In this document: one piece after another, positions 8,535 to 17,487 of the stretch
Numbering within the stretch: position 1 is the stretch's first letter
Layout of the letters: every line of letters begins with the position of its first letter
Assembly (NCBI RefSeq): GCF_022170825.1
Contig: NZ_CP081878.1
Coordinates: 2,692,001 to 2,756,000, forward strand
DNA length: 64,000 bases
Origin: Exiguobacterium acetylicum
GTDB taxonomy: Bacteria > Bacillota > Bacilli > Exiguobacteriales > Exiguobacteriaceae
Reading direction: 5' to 3'
Notes under the pieces: model-generated
What the model was told of the DNA's origin: nothing
Databases searched by the model: none
Seen by the model: the letters and a program-made list of their open reading frames with translations, nothing else
Translations under genes and position numbers: made by a program

Positions 8535-9686
8535 TCATGACTGGACGTTCCGGCGTACGGTCGTCTGCAAGGCTTGACGAACGTTTCGGATGACGACGGC
8601 TTGTTCGGTGAATGTCATTTGTGAAGCAGACGGAAGGCAGATACCGTCTTCAAACAAGCGACGGCTGACATCCATCCCTTCTGCTGTGACGAATGGTACG
8701 TCTCGGTAAACGGGCTGTAAGTGCATCGGTTTCCAAACCGGACGGGATTCCGCATTCGCTTGTTGCAGCGTCTGAATCATCGCATCACGTTGCGCTTGAC
8801 CACCCGGTAAGAGGAAGGCACTGAGCCAACGATTGGCGAATGTCCCAGACTGTTCGACTTGCGACGTGACGCCGACCGGTGCAAAGGCACGGTCGTAGCG
8901 ATCAAAGATGTTCCGCCGTGCCTCGACACGTTGATCGAGCACCTCCAGCTGTCCCCGTCCGATACCAGCAGCGACATTACTCATCCGGTAATTGTAGCCA
9001 ACTTCCGTATGCTCATAATGTAAGACCGGTTGGCGTGCCTGTGTTCCAAGATAAAAGGCGCGTTCGATCAAAGCGGGATCATTTGCGACAAGCATCCCGC
9101 CACCTGAGGTCGTGATGATTTTATTGCCATTGAAGGAATAGATCCCGCACGTCCCGAACGTTCCGGTCATCCGCCCGTTGACGCGTGTCCCAAGCGATTC
9201 TGCTGCGTCTTCAATCAACGGAACATCGTACTCTTCACAGAGAGCCGCGATCTCCTCGATTTGCGCTGCGACGCCGTACAGATGAACGACGATGACCGCT
9301 TTTGGAAGTTTTCCTCGCGTTGCTGCCTGCAATAACGCCCGACGAAGTGCAGCGGGTGACATGTTCCACGTCTCTTCTTCCGAATCGATCAACACCGGTT
9401 GCGCTCCGACGTAGCGGATCGGATTCGTCGAAGCGATGAACGTCAAGGACTGACAGAAGACATCATCTCCGGCAGTGACACCAAGTGTTGCGAGTGCTAA
9501 GTGGATCGCCGCCGTGCCACTGCTCGTCGCAAGTGTGGCGCCAGCTCCTGTATACGTCTGCATATCGCGTTCGAAGGCATCGACGTTCGGTCCGAGTGGT
9601 GCAACCCAGTTCGTCTCGAGTGCTTCCGTAACGTAACGTGCTTCCTGACCACTTAAGTGCGGGATGGAGAGCGGGATGTGTTTCAT
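8535..9686 (-). CDS. epsN: DegT/DnrJ/EryC1/StrS-family sugar aminotransferase (PglE/EpsN-like)
   Basis: 383 aa from the ATG at 9686, seven bases behind GGAGG. Fold type I PLP enzyme with TSSGTAAIHLAL (residues 54-65) for cofactor phosphate, D160-A-A-E for the pyridine nitrogen, and SFNGNK, where K189 is the Schiff-base lysine. SFNGNKIIT is typical of enzymes that aminate UDP-4-keto-6-deoxy-GlcNAc (PglE, EpsN). With the 4,6-dehydratase of the same operon it would make a UDP-4-amino-4,6-dideoxy sugar. Ends in a 4-bp overlap with the longest frame of the repeat protein. Confidence 0.85.
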   Translation of the reverse strand: MKHIPLSIPHLSGQEARYVTEALETNWVAPLGPNVDAFERDMQTYTGAGATLATSSGTAAIHLALATLGVTAGDDVFCQSLTFIASTNPIRYVGAQPVLIDSEEETWNMSPAALRRALLQAATRGKLPKAVIVVHLYGVAAQIEEIAALCEEYDVPLIEDAAESLGTRVNGRMTGTFGTCGIYSFNGNKIITTSGGGMLVANDPALIERAFYLGTQARQPVLHYEHTEVGYNYRMSNVAAGIGRGQLEVLDQRVEARRNIFDRYDRAFAPVGVTSQVEQSGTFANRWLSAFLLPGGQAQRDAMIQTLQQANAESRPVWKPMHLQPVYRDVPFVTAEGMDVSRRLFEDGICLPSASQMTFTEQAVVIRNVRQALQTTVRRNVQS

Positions 9687-10756
9687 GATGTTTCCTCCCT
9701 TCGAGGTGACAGCTGACGGATTGGCGTTCGGTAGAGCGGAAACCATTGACCTGTCTCGACTTCTGGATGTTGTCGTTCGAATTGTCGCGCGAGCCGTTCG
9801 TAGATCGTCGCATCAAGAATCGATGTACCGAGACCGAAGAACGTCAGATTCGCTTCGCCAAAAGAGCGTTTATAAGCGAGTAAGCTATCCTCGTCGGACC
9901 GTGTCGTTCCTCCACCGAGGTGAAGGACTTGAAAACCAGCTTGTTTCGCCCAGCGGATCATCTCTGCGAATAACAGATGATTCGGCCGAAGAGCCAAGTA
10001 GGCAGGATCCGAGGCACCGAGATGGTAGTGCGCGAATTGTCGACCCGTTAGTACGATGCATCCAGCGATGATATGCCCGTCTTGTTCGGCAAGCAAGAGG
10101 ACGTTGTTGATCCGTCCTTCTGCGAAGTGGTCGAAGTAGTTCTGGTCGAAGTAATACCGTGCATCGGCATGATGTTTGTCCATCGTCATCTGATAGAGAC
10201 GCGCGAAGTCCTGGTATTCTTCCGGACGTCCAAGGCGAATCGTAACGCCTTCGCGACGTGCCTTCCGGATGTTGCGTCGTGTCATCTGTGAAAATCCGCC
10301 TTCGATCGTCTCAAACGGATCGGTCAGTTCGAGTGTCACAGTCGGTTGCAAGATATTCGTATGATGACACCAATATTGCCCGAGTTCTTGATTGTGCAAA
10401 AGTGGATGAAAGCGAACCGTCTCGGTAACGATCCCTGTTTCGTTGCAGTACCGTTCGAATCGCTCACGCGCTTCGCGAATTTGATCGAGCGACCAGATGC
10501 CCGTGAAGTAAGGGCCACCGTATCCATATGGTGTCGTAATGTCTTCAAAGAGTGTCCCTGGAATCCGTCGCCGCAAGTACGGATAGATCAACGTCCCGAA
10601 CTCCGTCGGATAATAAAAGAGTTCAGGAATCTCATCGTGCTCTTTTGCGAGTTCGAAGTAAGCATATTCGTAATAACAATCAAGTTGATAGGTCGTAACG
10701 AGTGCGTCCCATTCGCGGGGATCCCGAATCAACCGTTCATCGCTTAGCGACATCAT
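9683..10756 (-). CDS. FemAB-like / GNAT-fold acyltransferase
   Basis: About 357 aa. The ATG at 10756 follows GGAGG by eight bases; the gene overlaps the phosphoglycosyl transferase by 20 bp and the aminotransferase by 4 bp. The two-lobed pattern, with SQMTRRNIRKARREGV in the middle and GGGTTRSDEDSLLAYKRSFG near the end, is typical of FemAB-related GNAT proteins (Acetyltransf_6) found in polysaccharide operons. Members transfer acyl or aminoacyl groups to amino sugars or peptides. Here it could acylate the 4-amino sugar, since no PglD/EpsM-type acetyltransferase is present; this is inference. Confidence 0.75.
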   Translation of the reverse strand: MMSLSDERLIRDPREWDALVTTYQLDCYYEYAYFELAKEHDEIPELFYYPTEFGTLIYPYLRRRIPGTLFEDITTPYGYGGPYFTGIWSLDQIREARERFERYCNETGIVTETVRFHPLLHNQELGQYWCHHTNILQPTVTLELTDPFETIEGGFSQMTRRNIRKARREGVTIRLGRPEEYQDFARLYQMTMDKHHADARYYFDQNYFDHFAEGRINNVLLLAEQDGHIIAGCIVLTGRQFAHYHLGASDPAYLALRPNHLLFAEMIRWAKQAGFQVLHLGGGTTRSDEDSLLAYKRSFGEANLTFFGLGTSILDATIYERLARQFERQHPEVETGQWFPLYRTPIRQLSPRREETS

Positions 10757-11357
10757 GGGGAACACCTCCGTCGAGACCCTTGAACTCACCCATGCCAGTC
10801 TGGTGAGCCGTCGAGTTCCCTTCTGACGAGATAACCATCTTGAACGTCTTGAACAAGATATAGAGATCGAGTCGGAACGTATGGTGTGCTGCGTACCATT
10901 GATCTTGCTCGAGGCGTTGTTGCCACGTCGTTGCGTTCCGTCCGTGAATTTGCGCCCAGCCCGTCAGACCAGGTAAGACGTCGTGACGCGTCATCTGCTC
11001 TTTCGTATAGTGGTTCAAGTAGCTGACGAGTAAAGGACGTGGTCCGACGAAACTCATCTGTCCACGGAGGATGTTGACGAACTGCGGGATCTCATCGAGA
11101 CTCAAGCGACGGATCCACTCGAGCGATGCTGGAATCCGGTCCGCGTCCGGTAGGAGTTGTCCTTCAGCATCCATTTCGTTCGTCATCGTGCGGAACTTAT
11201 AGATTTTGAACAGCTCCCCCTTATAGCCAGGGCGGACCTGATTGAAGAAGATCGGTCGTCCGAGTTTCGTATAGATGACTAAAGCGACGACGGCATAAAC
11301 AGGAACTAGGATGAGGATGGCGATGAGACTAACCGTGAAGTCGAATATGCGTTTCAT
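10737..11357 (-). CDS. epsL: Undecaprenyl-phosphate phosphoglycosyl transferase (PglC/EpsL-like)
   Basis: 206 aa, the minimal monotopic PglC type: an N-terminal re-entrant hydrophobic helix (7-29), YKFRTM (53-58), the catalytic Asp-Glu dyad in RLSLDEIPQ (D88, E89), FVGPRPLL and the PG.TGWAQ..GRN block. It starts polysaccharide assembly by moving a phospho-sugar from its UDP form to undecaprenyl phosphate at the inner face of the membrane. AAAGGAGG precedes the ATG. Confidence 0.9.
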   Translation of the reverse strand: MKRIFDFTVSLIAILILVPVYAVVALVIYTKLGRPIFFNQVRPGYKGELFKIYKFRTMTNEMDAEGQLLPDADRIPASLEWIRRLSLDEIPQFVNILRGQMSFVGPRPLLVSYLNHYTKEQMTRHDVLPGLTGWAQIHGRNATTWQQRLEQDQWYAAHHTFRLDLYILFKTFKMVISSEGNSTAHQTGMGEFKGLDGGVPHDVAKR

Positions 11358-11372
11358 GATGACGTCCTCCTT

Positions 11373-12482
11373 TTACATAGCTGAAAAGAGATCAAGTTGT
11401 CGTTTGATGACGTCGGCTTCGTTGAAATGTTTCATGGCACGGTCAAATCCGTTCCGTCCCATCTCGTTGGAACGGTCCGGGTGTTCGACGAGTGTGTTCA
11501 TCCGTTTGGCAAGTTTTTTGACGTCGTGGACTTCAACGAGATACCCCGTTTTCCCCTCGACGACTTCTTCGCGGCAGCCCCGGATGTTTGTTGCGATGAC
11601 CGGTTTTGCACTCGCCATCGCTTCGATGATCGAACGTGGTACCCCTTCGCGATGCGACGGTAAGACGAAGGCATCGACTTGCTGGAACAAGGTCGGCACA
11701 TCTTCGACGAATCCAAGATAGTCGACGTTTGGAATCTCGCGAATCCGTCGTAAGAATAAGTGTTTCGTCGTCTGATCCCGCTCGCTTGCCATCATCTCAC
11801 CGGCAATGACGAGGCGGGCTTCCGGGTGACGATAGACGACATCCTCGAACGCATCAAGGAGTTCGAGAATCCCCTTCTCTTCGACGATCCGACCAATGAA
11901 TAAAAAGGTGAACGGTGCGCCTGCTTCACGCGGGCGTGGATAGAAACGCGTTAAGTCGATCCCATTTCCAAGGTGCATCAGGCGAGTATTCGCTTTGAAG
12001 CGTTTGCGCTGAGCGAGCTGATAATCTTCTTCACTCTGGAGGAGCAAATAATCGGTTGCAAAACGTGCCAGCCACTTCTCGACGGAGTACGTCAGCTGAT
12101 ACGTCATTCGCCCCATCTTCTCGTGGAAGTAAAAACCGTGTGCTGTATAGACGATGTGCTTCGTTCCGGCCCGCTTCGCGGCGACCCGACCGAGGGCGGC
12201 GGCGACCGGTGTGTGGACATGGACGGCGTCGTAGCCGTCCTCCTTCAAGATTCGTGTGATTTCACGGATCGTCCGCCAGTTACTCGTCCAGTCAATCCGG
12301 CGCTCAATCGGAATGTCGTGCATCCGAAAGCCTTTGGCTGCGAGTTTGACGGAGGCTCCCGTATCAGCACAGGCAATGCCGACGTCGTGTCCGGCATTTT
12401 GTAAAGCGAGTAAGAGCGGCTGCAACATCGTCTCTGCCGTCGTATCAAGAGCACAGACTTGAAGAATTTTTAGAGGCGCCAT
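11373..12482 (-). CDS. epsD: Glycosyltransferase family 4 (EpsD/PglA-like)
   Basis: 369 aa, GT-B fold. N-terminal acceptor domain with VHVHTPVAAALGR and YTAHGFYF; C-terminal domain with FIGRIVEEKG and the donor-binding SHREGVPRSIIEAMA segment of GT4. It would add the second sugar to the lipid-linked first sugar. AGAGGGGG precedes the ATG; the gene overlaps the dehydrogenase upstream by 13 bp, in one tightly packed operon. Confidence 0.88.
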   Translation of the reverse strand: MAPLKILQVCALDTTAETMLQPLLLALQNAGHDVGIACADTGASVKLAAKGFRMHDIPIERRIDWTSNWRTIREITRILKEDGYDAVHVHTPVAAALGRVAAKRAGTKHIVYTAHGFYFHEKMGRMTYQLTYSVEKWLARFATDYLLLQSEEDYQLAQRKRFKANTRLMHLGNGIDLTRFYPRPREAGAPFTFLFIGRIVEEKGILELLDAFEDVVYRHPEARLVIAGEMMASERDQTTKHLFLRRIREIPNVDYLGFVEDVPTLFQQVDAFVLPSHREGVPRSIIEAMASAKPVIATNIRGCREEVVEGKTGYLVEVHDVKKLAKRMNTLVEHPDRSNEMGRNGFDRAMKHFNEADVIKRQLDLFSAM

Positions 12483-13813
12483 ACGTGAACCCCCTCTGGC
12501 TGTTCTGCTCGTGGTAACATCCCTTTGATGTCGACGACAATGCCGCGTCCGACTTTTAATAAGTGTTGCGCAAGATTCCAGCCACCCTCGACGTATTCTT
12601 CGTGTGAGACAGCAAAGATGACGACGTCGGCTGGTTTGAGTTCGCTCATCTCGAGCAAGTCGATCCCGTACTCGCGTTTTGCTTCACTCTTTTCGACGAG
12701 TCGATCCGTCACTTGGACGTCGATCCCGAACTCTTCGATTTCGCGGACGAGATTCGCGACTTTCGAGTTACGGATGTCGCTGACGTTTTCCTTGAACGAT
12801 AAGCCGAGAATCGTAACGCGCGCGCCGAGGACCGGCATATTTTGTTTAATCAAGTTCTTGACGAGTGCCGTTGCGATGAAACGTCCCATCGTATCGTTGA
12901 TTCGGCGACCAGCGAGGATGACTTCCGGATGATAACCGAGGGACTCGGCTTTCATCGTCAGATAGAATGGATCGACACCGATACAATGCCCACCGACGAG
13001 ACCTGGTCGAAACGGGAGGAAGTTCCATTTCGTGCCGGCTGCTTCGAGGACTTCAAGCGTATCGATGTCCATCCGGTCGAAGATGATCGCTAATTCGTTC
13101 ATCAAGGCGATGTTGAGATCACGTTGTGTGTTTTCGATGATTTTCGCAGCTTCCGCGACCTTGATCGACGAGGCCCGGTGAACACCAGCTTCAACGACCG
13201 CTTCGTAGACTTCAGCGACGATGTCGAGCGTCTGTTCATCCTGGGCAGAGACGATTTTTTTGATCGTCTTGAACGTATGCTCGTGATCGCCCGGGTTGAT
13301 CCGTTCCGGTGAGTAACCGACGAAGAAGTCGACGCCAGCACGTAATCCGGATGCTTCTTCAAGAACCGGAATACAATCTTCTTCTGTCGCTCCTGGGTAA
13401 ACCGTCGACTCGTAGACGACGATGTCGCCTTTATTGAGTTGGCGACCGACGAGATGAGAAGCGCGTAGGAGCGGCGTTAAATCCGGTTGATTCTGCGCAT
13501 TGATCGGTGTCGGAACGGCGATGATGATGAAGTCGCTCGCTTGTAGCGCCGCTGGATCAGAGACGTAGTCGACGGTTACGTTCTTCAACGTGAACGGACT
13601 GAGTTCGAGCGTCGCGTCGATCCCTTCTTGTAGTTCTTGAACGCGTTGTTCCTTGATATCAAAGCCGACGACGTCTGTTTTTTCGCCAAAGGCGACGGCG
13701 ACAGGAAGTCCGACGTATCCGAGTCCGACGACGGCAATCGAACGGTTGGCAACGGGAAGTGCACCGGTATGGGCTGCTGTCGTATCTACGATGTGTTTGA
13801 CTGCCTTGTTCAT
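12470..13813 (-). CDS. Nucleotide-sugar dehydrogenase (UDP-N-acetylhexosamine 6-dehydrogenase type)
   Basis: 447 aa. NAD Rossmann motif VVGLGYVGLPVAVAFG near residue 28, central helix, and the active-site segment GGHCIGVDPFYL with catalytic Cys near 277. This form of the motif is typical of WecC/TviB/WbpO enzymes acting on UDP-HexNAc rather than the [10 protein letters not shown] of UDP-glucose dehydrogenases (compare the gene at 61153-62319). Four-electron oxidation at C6 gives an amino-uronic acid. The neighbouring epimerase may act on a related sugar. AGGAGG lies eight bases before the ATG. Confidence 0.85.
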   Translation of the reverse strand: MNKAVKHIVDTTAAHTGALPVANRSIAVVGLGYVGLPVAVAFGEKTDVVGFDIKEQRVQELQEGIDATLELSPFTLKNVTVDYVSDPAALQASDFIIIAVPTPINAQNQPDLTPLLRASHLVGRQLNKGDIVVYESTVYPGATEEDCIPVLEEASGLRAGVDFFVGYSPERINPGDHEHTFKTIKKIVSAQDEQTLDIVAEVYEAVVEAGVHRASSIKVAEAAKIIENTQRDLNIALMNELAIIFDRMDIDTLEVLEAAGTKWNFLPFRPGLVGGHCIGVDPFYLTMKAESLGYHPEVILAGRRINDTMGRFIATALVKNLIKQNMPVLGARVTILGLSFKENVSDIRNSKVANLVREIEEFGIDVQVTDRLVEKSEAKREYGIDLLEMSELKPADVVIFAVSHEEYVEGGWNLAQHLLKVGRGIVVDIKGMLPRAEQPEGVHVWRL

Positions 13814-13825
13814 GGTGGGTTCCTC

Positions 13826-15175
13826 CTATTTCATCGACTGTTTGACGATCAACGTTTTTCCGTTCGGTTCTTGTTTGACTTGTTCGACTGGCTCGAGAAC
13901 GATCTTCATCTCGGAGCCGAGTAGCTTGCGCATCTCGTTTAAGAGGATCTGTTCGTGTTTCGGATGGAAACGTTTCGTATCTGGAATATAACGAAGTGTC
14001 ACGTAATCGAGCGTGTGCTGCTCAACTTGGAGTCGTAAGACCGAATTCGGAAGTTCACGGGCAATCGTCGTGATATCCCCTTCAAACACCTTGCCCCGCT
14101 TTTCGCTGACGATATAACTCGTTCCCCGTCCATCAATCGAAGCGATGACCGGTCCGTTTAAGCCACAGCTGCAGGTCTCGTCACTCAGCGTCATTCGGTC
14201 ACCGATCCGGTATCGAATCAGCGGTGTCCCACGTGTCGTAAAACACGTGACGACGACTTCTCCGTCCTCTCCATACGGTTCGATGATGCCTGTTTCATGG
14301 TGGAGATGTAGTTTTCGATGACTACATTCCGAGATGATTGGAGCACCTTCTGAAGAACCGTATTGATCGAAGACCGGTGCGCGGAAGGCTTCTTCGAGTA
14401 CGGAGCGCATCTCTTCTGTTACCGTCTCAGACGTCGGGAAGATGGCAATCAGCGGAATATCCAGCTGAATGTGATGCTTCAGCATATAACGGGCGATTTC
14501 GACCATCGCTGTCGGTGTACCATCGAGTGCTCGCGGCTGGAATCGATTTAGCTCCTCGATGTAGGCTGGGAAATTTTCCTCCTTCATATGAAAGATTGAG
14601 ACGAGTAATTGATTGAGCGGTCGATTCATCCGCCAGAAGATTGGTTTCTTTTGATCGACAGCTGTTAGCGTCCGACCGGTGAAGCTCGCCCGACGCATCC
14701 CAGCGTGAAAACCATGGCGTTCCTTGAAGTAGTCGAGGTGTGCCATCCGTTCTTGAACATCCTCGCGCATGAATGCCACTTGGAGTGACTTCCCGCTCGT
14801 TCCTCCTGTTCGTCCCCGGACCGGTGCATCGACGCGGGACATGAACGCATCGTTGTTTTGGCGGAGCGTCTCTTTTTCAAGGATCGGAATCGTCTTCAAC
14901 TGGTCGAGTGACGTCAACGGTAATTGGATCTCGTGTTCGTGAAAGAGATGTGTATAGTACGGTGTATGCGTCACGACGAAAGCGAGAAAGGCATTCAGGC
15001 GATCGAGTTGTTCTGCTTTATAGTCCTGCGTCCGGTCCTTCATCCGGAGTTCCTTCATCTTTTGCTCATAAAAGGAACCGTAACGTTCTTGCATCAACTT
15101 GCGACCGTATAACGATGTCAGCCAGTTTTGGATGAAGATCGGAGAGCGGTAGTAGAATTCCTCTTTAAGCGCCAT
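13826..15175 (-). CDS. CapK/PaaK-like adenylate-forming ligase
   Basis: 449 aa. The P-loop-like TGGTSGKSL segment, QYGSSEGAP and RYRIGDRM are the adenylation motifs of phenylacetate-CoA ligase relatives called CapK or coenzyme F390 synthetase-like in capsule loci. A CSCG pair near residue 330 fits the family's zinc knuckle. The carboxylate it activates is unknown; a glycan decoration is inferred. AAGGAGG precedes the ATG, and the gene overlaps the epimerase by 11 bp. Confidence 0.8.
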   Translation of the reverse strand: MALKEEFYYRSPIFIQNWLTSLYGRKLMQERYGSFYEQKMKELRMKDRTQDYKAEQLDRLNAFLAFVVTHTPYYTHLFHEHEIQLPLTSLDQLKTIPILEKETLRQNNDAFMSRVDAPVRGRTGGTSGKSLQVAFMREDVQERMAHLDYFKERHGFHAGMRRASFTGRTLTAVDQKKPIFWRMNRPLNQLLVSIFHMKEENFPAYIEELNRFQPRALDGTPTAMVEIARYMLKHHIQLDIPLIAIFPTSETVTEEMRSVLEEAFRAPVFDQYGSSEGAPIISECSHRKLHLHHETGIIEPYGEDGEVVVTCFTTRGTPLIRYRIGDRMTLSDETCSCGLNGPVIASIDGRGTSYIVSEKRGKVFEGDITTIARELPNSVLRLQVEQHTLDYVTLRYIPDTKRFHPKHEQILLNEMRKLLGSEMKIVLEPVEQVKQEPNGKTLIVKQSMK

Positions 15176-16199
15176 CTTGGATTTCCTCCTTCAGCAAGTA
15201 GTGACTCTCATACCAGTCGATGAATGCATTAACTCCCGCTTCGACCGTCGTCTGTGGTCGGTAGCCGATCGTCTCGAACAAGGAAGTGACGTCAGCAAAG
15301 CTTTCTGGAACGTCACCTGGTTGAAGCGGCATCCCATTTTTAATTGCCGTCTTCCCGAGACGCCGTTCAATCAAGGCGACAAATTCGTTCAGTCGAATTG
15401 GGCTGTGACTGCCGATGTTGTAGACACGGTACGGAACATTGCTGCGATCCGGCAACGGATTTGAAGCATCGAACGCTTCGTCGACTTGCGGTTCAGTCTG
15501 GAACAGGCGATAGATGCTTTCGATGATGTCGTCGACGTAAGTGAAGTCTCGCCCCATCTCGCCGTAGTTGTAGAGATCAATCGGTTCGCCCTTCGCAATC
15601 GCCTCTGTGAACTTGAACAATGCCATATCCGGGCGTCCCCACGGACCGTAGACGCTGAAGAAGCGAAGGCCTGTCGTCTTAATCCCGTAAAGGCTGCTGT
15701 AGGTGTGTGCCATCAGTTCATTCGCTTTTTTTGAGGCGGCGTAAAGACTTAGCGGATGATCGACGGCATCCGTCGTCGCGAACGGCATCTTCGTATTCGA
15801 TCCGTAGACGGAACTTGAGGAAGCGTAGATCAATTGTTCAACTGGATGATGCCTACAGGCTTCAAGAATCGAGAGAAAACCGACGATATTTGACGTCATG
15901 TAGACGTCCGGTCGATCGATGCTGTATCGTACGCCTGCTTGTGCTGCCAGATGGAGAACGAGATCGATTGATTCCTGTTCAAAGATCCGCGCGACGGCTG
16001 CCGTCTCTTCGAGTGAGACCCGGTAAAACGTGTAGTTCGTTCCGAGTTCAGCGAGCCGGGCTTCTTTTAACGTCGGGTCGTAATAGTCGTTCACTTCATC
16101 GAGTCCGATGACTCGGTAACCCTCCCGGATGAAACGACGTGCGGCGTGAAATCCAATGAAGCCTGCGATACCTGTAATTAAGATCGTTTTATTCAGCAC
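15165..16199 (-). CDS. NAD-dependent epimerase, UDP-glucuronate 4-epimerase type
   Basis: 344 aa from a GTG start at 16199, eight bases behind AGGAGGT and 11 bp inside the preceding gene; longer in-frame starts lack a site. Extended SDR: ITGIAGFIGFHAA for NAD, Y.AASKK as the catalytic YxxxK, and the block [18 protein letters not shown] that marks the CapI/LpsL UDP-glucuronate 4-epimerases. A paralogue lies at 62334-63356. It would supply UDP-galacturonate or an amino relative for the EPS. Confidence 0.85.
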   Translation of the reverse strand: MLNKTILITGIAGFIGFHAARRFIREGYRVIGLDEVNDYYDPTLKEARLAELGTNYTFYRVSLEETAAVARIFEQESIDLVLHLAAQAGVRYSIDRPDVYMTSNIVGFLSILEACRHHPVEQLIYASSSSVYGSNTKMPFATTDAVDHPLSLYAASKKANELMAHTYSSLYGIKTTGLRFFSVYGPWGRPDMALFKFTEAIAKGEPIDLYNYGEMGRDFTYVDDIIESIYRLFQTEPQVDEAFDASNPLPDRSNVPYRVYNIGSHSPIRLNEFVALIERRLGKTAIKNGMPLQPGDVPESFADVTSLFETIGYRPQTTVEAGVNAFIDWYESHYLLKEEIQDGA

Positions 16200-17475
16200 G
16201 GTGTTCGACCTCCTCGAAGTAGTGGCGCGCTTGTAAGCGCATGTAGTGAACGGATGTGTAGACGATGAGTAACATCGGGAACAACTTATACCGGTGTCGA
16301 ATGGCCGTTCCGACATTGCCGGTTCCTAGACCGAAGATGACGGCGTTGAGAGCAAAGAGAAGGAAAAAGAAGAAGAGGACGCTGCCGAACGGATGCTGAC
16401 GGATCAGTTTAAAGGACCGGACGATCGCAAAACAGGCGATGAAGTAGAAGATGGCATCAAGGAAGAAGATTAGAATGTTCATGACGCTCGACCATTGCCA
16501 CGGGAACGGTGAGAACAGGAAGTAAATCGTCCGGATCGGTGAGTAGAGAATCATGTCAGCTGGACCCGTCACCGTCAATCCGTTCAGATAAGCGGAGCCG
16601 CCACGGTCGTAACTCATTCCGCTGAACAACTGGCCGTTTTCTGAGACGTGGGTGAACTTCGCGAACAAGACGTCTTGGAAGCTATAGACGATGAAGCCGA
16701 CGACCAGTACTTGAAAGATCAGTCGCTGCACCTTCGTCGGTTCAAAATTCATTCGTCGTGACTCGTGACTGTAAAACGAGAAGTAGACGAGTAAGACGAT
16801 GATGCCAACAGCAAGACCGGAGTGGAACATCGTACTGACGAAGTAGCCGAGATACGCGAGAATCATAGACCAGCCGGACTTCTCTTCCGTCCAGCGCACC
16901 ATGTAGTAGAGCGTGTAGACGATACCAAGGGCGACGATTTGGTCGCGTAAGAGAATTGGCGAGAGCAACAATCCTTGCGGGAAGAACGCGAAGATCAATG
17001 TCGCTCCGAACACGTAGCGTTCCGGTAAGCGTAACCGTTGCAGTGTCTTCGCGAGGATGACGACGGCGACGACGCCGAGGATGACGTTTAAGAACTGAGC
17101 GAGTATCCGTTCTGGACCAAACATCAGGTAGAAGATTCCGAGAAACTTAGAATAGGTGCCGCGGACGACATCATTGAAGGTCGACGGATCGGTGAAGATT
17201 TGGACACCTTCGAGATGAAAGGCTTCGGTATCGTCACCACTGTGTGGTGGTAAGCGAAAGAATTCGAGATCGATGAACATCAGGACCAGTCGGACGAAGA
17301 AAGCGGTGATGAAGATAAGAAAGAGTGGCGTCGTCTCTGCCTGACGGAGCAGATAATAAAGAAACAACACCGAGTTGATGAGCAGCAAGGCGGTCACGTA
17401 GGTGTCCGGGAAGAGCGACCGGGCGAATTGACAAACGAGCGCTTCGAGCACGATGAGTAGTAGGATTGGTCGCAT
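16189..17475 (-). CDS. Multi-pass membrane protein, GT-C/polymerase-like
   Basis: 428 aa with about ten to twelve membrane helices. A large early extracytoplasmic loop contains FRLPPHSGDDTEAFH (about residues 75-90), where acidic residues after the second or third helix recall GT-C glycosyltransferases. In this operon position a polysaccharide polymerase or lipid-dependent glycosyltransferase is likely. AAGGAGG precedes the ATG. The exact family is not recognised. Confidence 0.65.
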   Translation of the reverse strand: MRPILLLIVLEALVCQFARSLFPDTYVTALLLINSVLFLYYLLRQAETTPLFLIFITAFFVRLVLMFIDLEFFRLPPHSGDDTEAFHLEGVQIFTDPSTFNDVVRGTYSKFLGIFYLMFGPERILAQFLNVILGVVAVVILAKTLQRLRLPERYVFGATLIFAFFPQGLLLSPILLRDQIVALGIVYTLYYMVRWTEEKSGWSMILAYLGYFVSTMFHSGLAVGIIVLLVYFSFYSHESRRMNFEPTKVQRLIFQVLVVGFIVYSFQDVLFAKFTHVSENGQLFSGMSYDRGGSAYLNGLTVTGPADMILYSPIRTIYFLFSPFPWQWSSVMNILIFFLDAIFYFIACFAIVRSFKLIRQHPFGSVLFFFFLLFALNAVIFGLGTGNVGTAIRHRYKLFPMLLIVYTSVHYMRLQARHYFEEVEHRAE

Positions 17476-17487
17476 CTTCTTCCCTCC